Part shown: piece after piece, positions 1-5,487 of the stretch | Position numbering within the stretch: position 1 is the first letter of the stretch | How the letters are laid out: the number at the start of each line of letters is the position of its first letter | Source: Chitinophagaceae bacterium | GTDB taxonomy: Bacteria > Bacteroidota > Bacteroidia > Chitinophagales > Chitinophagaceae | Reading direction: 5' to 3' | Assembly (NCBI GenBank): GCA_025455245.1 | Contig: JALOMX010000171.1 | Span: 1 to 5,487 of the forward strand | DNA: 5,487 bases | Translations under genes and position numbers: made by a program | Notes under the pieces: model-generated | Seen by the model: only the letters and a program-made list of their open reading frames with translations | What the model was told of the DNA's origin: nothing | The model's database searches: none

Positions 1-1
1 T

Positions 2-1162
2 ATTGGAATCCTGAACAGGCTTATTGATGCGATTGAAAAACAGCAGGATCCAAAGACCGGCCTTTGGTATGATGTGATGAATTACAATGGTCCCGGTAAG
101 GAAAAAAACTATTTTGAAGCATCCGCTTCTTGTCAGTATGTATATGCTACTGCCAAAGGGGTAAGGCTTGGGTATTTACCGGCTAATAAAATTGCCATTG
201 CTAAAAGGGCCTGGAAAGGAATCCAGAATCAGTTTGTGAAGGAAGAGAAAGGACAGACCAATCTTCACGGAACCGTGAAGGTAAGCGGGCTTGGAGGAAA
301 GCCTTACCGTGATGGAAGTTTTGAATACTACATGAGTGAGCCTGTCATTGTAAATGACCCTAAAGGGCTTGGTGCATTTTTACTTGCTGCCGGCGAAATG
401 GATTTGTTATCAACCCAGAATCAGGCCAAAGGAAAAACGGTTATGCTCGACAGATATTATAACAGTGAGATACGCAAAGACATTACAGGAAAGTCGGGTT
501 ATTGGCACTATGTATGGGATGAAAGAAACCATCCGGGATTTCATTTTTTGGGTCATATTTTCCGCAAGTATGGTGCTGAATTGAGTACGCTTGACGATGC
601 CCCAACCCGTGAAAAGCTTGCCATGGCTTCGGTTTACATAATAGTGGACCCTGACCACAGGAAGGATAACCCCCATCCCAATTATATGACCGATTCCGAT
701 GCAGAGATCATTGCAGATTGGGTAAAAGCGGGTGGTGTATTGCTGATGATGGCTAATGACAGCTCCAATTGCGACCTTGAGCATTTCAATAAACTTGCTT
801 CAAAATTCTCGTTCCGGTTCAATAACCTGAACATTAATATGGTAAAAAATGATCATTACCCAACGGGTGAAGTCCTTCCCGGAAAAAGCAACCCGGTTTT
901 CAAAACAACACAAAAAATGTTTTTGAAAGAAATATGCGGGATTGATCTTTCAGCGCCTGCCAAACCGGTTGTTCAAAAGGATGGTAATGTGCTGATGAGC
1001 ATAACCCGCTATGGAAAGGGTACCGTTTTTGCCGTTGGAGATCCATGGCTTTATAATGAATATGTAGATGGAAGAAGGTTACCCTCAGCATTTGAAAACT
1101 ATAAAGCAGCCGAAGACCTTGCCAAATGGTTGTTGGAACGTTCTAAACAGCCTGTACCATGA
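2..1162 (+). CDS. GH105 unsaturated glucuronyl/galacturonyl hydrolase with extra C-terminal domain (5' partial)
   Basis: The reading frame is open from base 2 to TGA at 1160-1162, giving 386 visible residues. The true start lies left of the window; the GTG at 74 is internal, because the codons before it encode conserved family sequence (QQDPKTGLWYDV). Visible residues 1-133 match the end of the GH88/GH105 (alpha/alpha)6 barrel: 'GLWYDV' at about 20-25, 'YFEASASCQYVYATAKGVRL' at 37-56, and 'GLGAFLLAAGEM' near the barrel's end. Such enzymes hydrolyse the unsaturated uronic acid left at oligosaccharide ends by pectin or rhamnogalacturonan lyases. The catalytic aspartate of the family would lie upstream, so activity cannot be judged here. 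Residues from about 146 form a second alpha/beta domain: 'TVMLDRYYNSE' at 146-156, a Gly-Gly-Val strand at 244-246 and 'GDPWLYNEY' near 346-354, resembling DUF4350/GATase-like folds. It lies 17 bases before uxaB. Family call firm; exact substrate and C-terminal role are inferred. Confidence 0.88.
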   Translation: MGILNRLIDAIEKQQDPKTGLWYDVMNYNGPGKEKNYFEASASCQYVYATAKGVRLGYLPANKIAIAKRAWKGIQNQFVKEEKGQTNLHGTVKVSGLGGKPYRDGSFEYYMSEPVIVNDPKGLGAFLLAAGEMDLLSTQNQAKGKTVMLDRYYNSEIRKDITGKSGYWHYVWDERNHPGFHFLGHIFRKYGAELSTLDDAPTREKLAMASVYIIVDPDHRKDNPHPNYMTDSDAEIIADWVKAGGVLLMMANDSSNCDLEHFNKLASKFSFRFNNLNINMVKNDHYPTGEVLPGKSNPVFKTTQKMFLKEICGIDLSAPAKPVVQKDGNVLMSITRYGKGTVFAVGDPWLYNEYVDGRRLPSAFENYKAAEDLAKWLLERSKQPVP

Positions 1163-1179
1163 TAAATAAATAATATTTT

Positions 1180-2721
1180 ATGCAAATATTATCCCGAAAT
1201 ACATTAAATAATCTTGAACATAAAAAGGGTATAGAATACCCCGAGGAAAATATCTTTTCATTACCTGAAAAGGTTCTGCAGTTTGGAACAGGCGTTTTGC
1301 TCAGGGGTTTGCCCGATTATTTTATTGATAAGGCCAACCGTTCAGGCATTTTCAATGGCAGGATCGTGATTGTCAAATCTACTTCATCGGGAGGCACCGA
1401 TGCATTTACTATACAGGATGGACTGTACACACATGTAATTCGTGGTGTAGAAAATGGTAAGCAGGTTGATAAAATGATCGTAAACAGTTCGGTAAGCAGG
1501 GTTTTGGCTGCCAATACGGATTGGAGCGATGTTCTTGCATGCGCTGCTGATCCCGGGTTGAAAGTTATCATTTCGAATACTACTGAAGTCGGCATCAGTT
1601 TTCTCAGCGGCGACAGGATCGATGCTCATCCGCCCCGTTCTTTTCCCGGGAAACTGCTTGCCTTTTTATGGGAAAGGTTTAAATCATCCGGAGGTAGTGC
1701 AGATAGCGGATTCGTTATCATTCCGACAGAACTGATTCCTGACAATGCCACCAAACTTCGTGATATAGTAGTGGCACTTGCAAGGGAAAATAATTGCAGT
1801 GAAGCATTTGTATCGTGGATAACATCAAACAATTTTTTCTGCAATTCACTCGTAGACAGGATCGTTCCTGGAAAATTAACCGGGAATGACCTTGCCGAAG
1901 CAGAAGAAAAGCTTGGATACAAGGATGATCTCCTGATTATGTCGGAAGTATTCAGGTTGTGGGCTATTGAGTGTACCTCACCGGAAGTAAAGAAAATATT
2001 ATCCTTTTCACAGGCAGATGAAGGCGTTGTTTTAACGGACGATCTTGAAAAATTCCGTGAGTTGAAGCTGCGCCTGCTTAACGGAACACATACTTTGAGC
2101 TGTGCCTATGCATTTCTCTCAGGGTTTGAAACAGTGGGCGATGCTATGCACGATGAGGCAATGGGGAGGTTTATTACCCGCATGGCGATTGATGAGATTG
2201 CTCCTGCTATCGTTTCCGAAAAAATCGCTTATCAGGAAGCCTGCACTTTTGCCGCGAGTGTATTCGATCGTTTTCGAAATCCCTTTCTTGAACATAAATG
2301 GTTAAGCATAGCAGCACAGTACACTTCTAAGGTTAAAATGCGGGTGCTTCCGGTTCTGGTCAACCATTATAAACACGCCTCAAAGCCTCCGGTTCATATT
2401 GCAACAGGAATAGCTGCATATTTGTTATTGCTCAGGGTAAAGCAGTGTGAAGATGGCCGGTATGCCGGAGCCCTGAATGGGAATAATTATTATTTACAGG
2501 ACGATGATGCAGAAATAGTTTCATCAGAATGGAGAGAAAACAAAGAGCCCCGTAAACTGGTGCGTGCCGTTTTTTCAAAAGTAGATTATTGGAAAGTTGA
2601 TCTTGAGGCTCTCCCCGGATTCTTGGATACTGTAAGTGATCAGCTTGAACTTTTACTTGAAAAGGGTGCTTTCTCAGAAAACAGGAATAGAAAAATGGAA
2701 CCAATCACAGAACTAATTTAA
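1180..2721 (+). CDS. uxaB: Tagaturonate reductase (altronate oxidoreductase)
   Basis: This 513-residue protein of the mannitol dehydrogenase family reduces D-tagaturonate to D-altronate with NADH in the cytoplasmic galacturonate pathway. The N-terminal nucleotide-binding loop reads 'VLQFGTGVLLRG', with Gly36-Thr-Gly38, the form typical of UxaB rather than of fructuronate reductase UxuB or mannitol dehydrogenase. 'SNTTEVG' at 132-138 is another conserved block. In the C-terminal domain 'KLRLLNGTH' places Lys296, Asn301 and His304 at the K-x4-N-x2-H spacing of the catalytic residues of polyol dehydrogenases, so the active site looks intact. It is somewhat longer than the E. coli protein (about 480 residues), with an N-terminal lead of some 28 residues before the conserved core. 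The ATG follows an AT-only spacer of 17 bases without a Shine-Dalgarno sequence, normal for Bacteroidota. Spacing to uxaC is 9 bases, so the two are surely co-transcribed. Confidence 0.94.
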   Translation: MQILSRNTLNNLEHKKGIEYPEENIFSLPEKVLQFGTGVLLRGLPDYFIDKANRSGIFNGRIVIVKSTSSGGTDAFTIQDGLYTHVIRGVENGKQVDKMIVNSSVSRVLAANTDWSDVLACAADPGLKVIISNTTEVGISFLSGDRIDAHPPRSFPGKLLAFLWERFKSSGGSADSGFVIIPTELIPDNATKLRDIVVALARENNCSEAFVSWITSNNFFCNSLVDRIVPGKLTGNDLAEAEEKLGYKDDLLIMSEVFRLWAIECTSPEVKKILSFSQADEGVVLTDDLEKFRELKLRLLNGTHTLSCAYAFLSGFETVGDAMHDEAMGRFITRMAIDEIAPAIVSEKIAYQEACTFAASVFDRFRNPFLEHKWLSIAAQYTSKVKMRVLPVLVNHYKHASKPPVHIATGIAAYLLLLRVKQCEDGRYAGALNGNNYYLQDDDAEIVSSEWRENKEPRKLVRAVFSKVDYWKVDLEALPGFLDTVSDQLELLLEKGAFSENRNRKMEPITELI

Positions 2722-2730
2722 GCATGGCAT

Positions 2731-4158
2731 ATGAAACCGTTTTTAAATGAAGATTTTCTTTTGACCAACCGCACATCGCAGCGATTGTTTCATGAATACG
2801 CTGCCGGTATGCCTGTAATCGATTACCATTGTCATCTTCCGCCCCAACAAATGGCCGAGGATAAAATTTTTGAAAACATTACACAGGCATGGCTCTATGG
2901 CGACCATTACAAGTGGCGTGCCATGCGCACCCAGGGTATTGAAGAAAGTTATTGCACCGGAGATAAGTCTGATTGGGAAAAATTTCAGAAATGGGCGGCG
3001 ACGGTTCCGTATACCTTACGGAATCCCCTGTACCATTGGACGCATTTGGAACTTCAACGGTACTTTGATATTCACGAACTGCTGAGCCCCGCATCGGCGC
3101 GCAGGGTATATGAGGCATGTAATGAAAAAATTTCCTCCCCCGAATATTCTGTTCGAAACCTCCTCAGGAAAATGAACGTAGCGCTCGTTTGCACAACGGA
3201 TGATCCTCTGGACAGCCTTGAATACCATATACAAATGAGGGAAGACGGATTTGAAATTCCGATTTTGCCGGCATTCAGGCCCGATAATGCTATGAATGTA
3301 TCCAACCCCGAAACTTTTATAAATTATGTTGCCAGGCTTGAAAGGGTCACGGATATTGCAATATCCTCTTTTGATGACTTTTTGTATGCACTTCAAAACC
3401 GGCATGATTTTTTTGCCGGTCTTGGCTGCACGGTAAGCGATCATGGCCTTGAGGAAATTTATGCAGAGGATTTTACCGGATTGGAAATCGATTCCATATT
3501 TAATAAGATACATGGGGGCCGTCCTTTGAATGATACCGAGCAACGAAAATTCAAATCTGCAATGTTGCTGCATTTTGCTGAATGGGACTGGGAAAAGGGC
3601 TGGATTCAGCAATATCACCTGGGGGCGCTCCGGAATAATAATACCCGGATGATGCAGACCCTTGGACCTGATACGGGCTGGGATTCCATCGGAGATTTTT
3701 CACAGGCAAGGGCATTGGCAAAATTTCTTGACAAGCTCGACAGCAACAACCGGCTTGCCAAAACTGTTCTTTACAATTTGAACCCTGCGGACAATGAGCT
3801 TATGGCTACCATGATCGGAAACTTTAATGATGGATCTGTGCAGGGTAAAATCCAATGGGGCAGTGCCTGGTGGTTTCTTGACCAAAAGGACGGCATGATC
3901 AAACAAATCAATACACTGAGTAACATGGGGCTTTTGAGCCGCTTTATCGGAATGCTCACCGATTCAAGGAGCTTTTTATCATTTCCCCGGCATGAATATT
4001 TCCGCAGAATCCTATGTAACCTGTTTGGGGAAGAAATTGAAAATGGGGAATTGCCAAATGACCTTGAGTGGGTAGGAAAAGTAATTCAGGATATTTGTTA
4101 CCACAACAACAGGAAGTATTTTGAATGGAAAATGACACCCGAAACAGTCAGTTTTTAG
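2731..4158 (+). CDS. uxaC: Uronate isomerase (glucuronate/galacturonate isomerase)
   Basis: A complete 475-residue UxaC, close to the roughly 470 residues usual for the family. It interconverts D-galacturonate and D-tagaturonate, and D-glucuronate and D-fructuronate, in the cytoplasm; with UxaB next door the galacturonate branch is the obvious role. It belongs to the amidohydrolase superfamily. The N-terminus 'MKPFLNEDFLLTNRTS' is standard and fixes the start. Metal and substrate residues are visible: His33-Cys-His35 in 'DYHCH', His59-Tyr60 in 'YGDHYKWR', His296 in 'QYHLGALRNNNTRM', Trp380-Trp381 in 'GSAWWF', and Asp411 with Arg413 in 'LTDSRSF'. These correspond to the residues described for E. 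coli uronate isomerase, so it should be active. The end, 'GELPNDLEWVGKVIQDICYH', is also the conserved family C-terminus. No Shine-Dalgarno sequence precedes the ATG. An earlier ATG at 2724 is out of frame and stops after 8 codons. Confidence 0.97.
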   Translation: MKPFLNEDFLLTNRTSQRLFHEYAAGMPVIDYHCHLPPQQMAEDKIFENITQAWLYGDHYKWRAMRTQGIEESYCTGDKSDWEKFQKWAATVPYTLRNPLYHWTHLELQRYFDIHELLSPASARRVYEACNEKISSPEYSVRNLLRKMNVALVCTTDDPLDSLEYHIQMREDGFEIPILPAFRPDNAMNVSNPETFINYVARLERVTDIAISSFDDFLYALQNRHDFFAGLGCTVSDHGLEEIYAEDFTGLEIDSIFNKIHGGRPLNDTEQRKFKSAMLLHFAEWDWEKGWIQQYHLGALRNNNTRMMQTLGPDTGWDSIGDFSQARALAKFLDKLDSNNRLAKTVLYNLNPADNELMATMIGNFNDGSVQGKIQWGSAWWFLDQKDGMIKQINTLSNMGLLSRFIGMLTDSRSFLSFPRHEYFRRILCNLFGEEIENGELPNDLEWVGKVIQDICYHNNRKYFEWKMTPETVSF

Positions 4159-4160
4159 GA

Positions 4161-4203
4161 CTTTGTTAAAACCCGGCTGTTCCGGAACGAATTTTAACCA
4201 AAG
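4161..4203 (+). repeat. Imperfect inverted repeat (stem-loop) just after uxaC
   Basis: The arm CTTTGTTAAAA at 4161-4171 pairs with TTTTAACCAAAG at 4192-4203, giving 11 base pairs with a single bulged C. The enclosed bases can fold further: CCGG at 4173-4176 can pair with CCGG at 4182-4185, or alternatively GTTCCGGAAC at 4179-4188 is itself a 10-base palindrome. It starts two bases after the uxaC stop and directly abuts the terminator stem. It has no T-tract of its own. It could protect the 3' end of the mRNA or assist termination; this role is inferred. Confidence 0.5.
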
Positions 4204-4248
4204 AAAAGCGGATGGATTTGCTCAATTTCCATCCGCTTTTAATTTTTT
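4204..4248 (+). terminator. Intrinsic terminator of the GH105-uxaB-uxaC unit
   Basis: AAAAGCGGATGGA at 4204-4216 and TCCATCCGCTTTT at 4228-4240 are perfect reverse complements. They form a 13-bp stem with an 11-base loop, followed by a T-tract (six T at 4243-4248). It lies 45 bases after the uxaC stop and nothing else on the plus strand precedes it, so it ends this transcription unit. On the other strand the stem is followed by TTTTCTTT, so weak bidirectional action is possible, but no minus-strand gene is seen on the right. Confidence 0.9.
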
Positions 4249-4557
4249 CCCTCAAAAAAATATTTTTTTCTCAAAATTTTTTTCAGAGCCCAATTATTTT
4301 TTATTAACCAAATGGTGATAATTATTGAAAGTTATCTAAAAAACACACTCAATTACCTAAATAATTGAAATTCAATGTGGAAATGTTTAAAATTTGAATA
4401 TGGCGATAAAATTTTATACAGCTATCGGCACATATTTTGCTTTGGCAAAAATAGATTTTTTAGGTCTGAATCACTTTTTTTTACAAAAAATAAAAAAAAT
4501 TTTGATTTTACCGGTTACAAAAGGTTGTACTGTGGCAACTAATATAAAAGTTCGGAT
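4249..4557. other. AT-rich intergenic region
   Basis: About 310 bases between the terminator and the lipoprotein gene, very rich in A and T with long runs (for example near 4253-4282 and 4474-4504). It contains AT palindromes at 4364-4376 (ATTGAA-A-TTCAAT) and 4406-4417 (ATAAAATTTTAT), and a small hairpin TTTTGC/GCAAAA at 4435-4450. Such elements arise easily by chance in DNA this AT-rich. It must hold the promoter of the lipoprotein gene unless transcription reads through the terminator. No RNA gene or riboswitch was recognised. A 55-codon plus-strand frame at 4375-4542 is open but F/K-rich and looks spurious. Confidence 0.6.
4436..4468 (+). promoter_or_regulatory. Possible Bacteroidota-type promoter for the lipoprotein gene
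   Basis: TTTG at 4436-4439 and TAGGTCTG at 4461-4468 are separated by 21 bases. This resembles the Bacteroidota sigma-ABfr consensus (TTTG at -33, TAnnTTTG at -7), with one mismatch in the -7 box. It would give a leader of roughly 80 bases before the ATG at 4558. Near matches are common in AT-rich DNA, so this is only a candidate; TAGATTTT at 4452-4459 is an overlapping alternative without a good upstream box. Confidence 0.2.
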
Positions 4558-5454
4558 ATGCGAATAGGAAAAATCCTGATAGCTATGTGGGTTGTAACTC
4601 TCGGGGTGGCTTGTAGCAAGTCATCCGACGAGGCCTTACTTCTGAAGGATGCTCATGACCGTTCAAAAAATTCTTCGGTCTTGAGTCTCTCCTACGGTTC
4701 TGATGTTTTCTTTACCAAAACACAAAGCAGTGAAAATATAATTACTCCGGTTTCTAAACCATCTTTTGCAGGTCATTTTGTTGCAATTCCTGCAGGTTTG
4801 GCCATAGACAGGAATACAGGTGTAATTAATCTTGAAAATAGTTTACAGGGACAGGCTTTTAAAATTTTCTATGTAAACGAAGAAGGTAAATTAAAGGACA
4901 GTGTAAGAATTGTGATTTCCGGAATCGACTATATGGATGGTATTTACAACATCAGGGGTCTTAATACCAATTTCGGACAAATCGCACAGCCGCTGTACAA
5001 TACAAGACAAAATTTGCCGGCTAGTCTTGCAAATGATATTGACGATGAAGAGGCTGCAACAATTATTACAGGCGGAAAATTAAGGGTGAACAAATTCTCC
5101 GGTGTAGTGGATTTAAAGTCAAGTGTAGAGAATGGGGTTTTGGGCTGGAGGTTGTTTAATGGAGCAAGAAATAATGTAACCGTAAGATACAGACTTGCAG
5201 ATAGAAGTGCAAGAAGGTTAAACAAATTGAATCTTCAACTGTTCTATTATAGAACTCAAGCTGACGTGCCTGCCGAATTATTAAATATAATGGCAAAGCG
5301 CAAAGCAATTATGGATCGGGTTAACAGTATGCCTGTTTCCACACAAAAGCTCACATCAGATCCTTTGGATAATCCTAATGGACCGACAGAAGATGAGCTT
5401 GATGAATTTGGACTAACAGTAAGACCTCCACTTGTTATAATAGTTGGATCGTAA
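4558..5454 (+). CDS. Predicted lipoprotein with Ig/cadherin-like domain, function unknown
   Basis: A complete 298-residue protein. The start MRIGKILIAMWVVTLGVAC is a signal peptide of type II: positive residues at 2 and 5, a hydrophobic core, and a lipobox-like L-G-V-A-C with the acylated cysteine at 19. The following S-K-S-S-D-E could act as a Bacteroidota surface-export signal. About residues 36-121 look like a beta-sandwich of Ig/cadherin type, with 'GLAIDRNTGVINL' at 80-92 typical of the putative-Ig 'TG-V-I' turn. 'SGIDYMDGIY' follows at 121-130, then a mixed region, a beta-rich stretch around 200-228 ('VTVRYRLADRS', 'LQLFYYRT') and a helix near 233-252. I know no named family for it. The ATG has no Shine-Dalgarno sequence. 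It is separated from uxaC by a terminator, so it is not part of the pectin unit, and probably begins another operon whose partners lie right of the window. It is likely anchored in the outer membrane or the periplasmic side of the envelope. Confidence 0.82.
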   Translation: MRIGKILIAMWVVTLGVACSKSSDEALLLKDAHDRSKNSSVLSLSYGSDVFFTKTQSSENIITPVSKPSFAGHFVAIPAGLAIDRNTGVINLENSLQGQAFKIFYVNEEGKLKDSVRIVISGIDYMDGIYNIRGLNTNFGQIAQPLYNTRQNLPASLANDIDDEEAATIITGGKLRVNKFSGVVDLKSSVENGVLGWRLFNGARNNVTVRYRLADRSARRLNKLNLQLFYYRTQADVPAELLNIMAKRKAIMDRVNSMPVSTQKLTSDPLDNPNGPTEDELDEFGLTVRPPLVIIVGS

Positions 5455-5487
5455 AGATTTTTTAGCGTAGGGTTTTTCAATTACAAC

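Noticed and set aside
74..76. GTG as the start of the first gene
   Set aside because: The frame continues upstream to base 2 and encodes GH105-like sequence (including GLWYDV) across this codon, so it is an internal valine and the gene is cut by the window edge.
2724..2750. ATG-initiated 8-codon frame (MAYETVFK) between uxaB and uxaC
   Set aside because: It is out of frame with uxaC, overlaps its start and has no supporting signal; a chance ATG seven bases before the clear UxaC N-terminus.
3016..3618. 200-codon open frame on the minus strand inside uxaC
   Set aside because: It lies wholly opposite a conserved, complete UxaC and its translation shows no recognisable family features; a shadow frame.
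4314..4372. Short ATG frame (about 18 codons, beginning MVIIIES) in the intergenic region
   Set aside because: Very short, AT-driven composition and no ribosome-binding or conservation evidence.
4435..4460. Hairpin TTTTGC-TTTG-GCAAAA followed by a T-run as a second terminator
   Set aside because: The stem has only 6 bp with two G-C pairs and the T-run begins five bases after it; too weak to call, and chance pairing is likely in this AT-rich stretch.

Overview
The window looks like chromosomal DNA from a member of the Bacteroidota, possibly the Chitinophagales, Sphingobacteriales or Cytophagales side of the phylum. This rests on four things: the protein families resemble Bacteroidota homologues, base composition is moderately AT-rich, none of the three visible starts has a Shine-Dalgarno sequence, and the last gene encodes a lipoprotein with a Bacteroidota-style signal. 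The assignment is by familiarity, not by a search.

Bases 2-4158 hold three plus-strand genes packed head to tail. The first, cut by the left edge, is the C-terminal part of a family GH105 unsaturated glucuronyl/galacturonyl hydrolase fused to an extra C-terminal alpha/beta domain. After 17 bases comes uxaB (tagaturonate reductase), and after 9 more bases uxaC (glucuronate/galacturonate isomerase). The spacing and shared theme indicate one transcription unit for pectin or rhamnogalacturonan use. The GH105 enzyme would trim unsaturated uronic acid from lyase-generated oligosaccharides. UxaC converts galacturonate to tagaturonate (and glucuronate to fructuronate), and UxaB reduces tagaturonate to altronate. 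Altronate dehydratase (UxaA), KDG kinase/aldolase and transporters are not in the window; further operon genes may lie to the left.

The unit ends with two adjacent stem-loops. An imperfect one (4161-4203) directly follows the uxaC stop. It abuts a strong intrinsic terminator (4204-4248) with a perfect 13-bp stem and a T-tract. About 310 bases of very AT-rich, gene-poor DNA follow.

A separate gene at 4558-5454 encodes a complete 298-residue predicted lipoprotein of unknown function with an Ig/cadherin-like beta domain. It is probably the first gene of a different unit running off the right edge. Overall this is an ordinary pectin catabolism segment next to an uncharacterised lipoprotein; I see no mobile element, CRISPR array, tRNA/rRNA or clearly new system.
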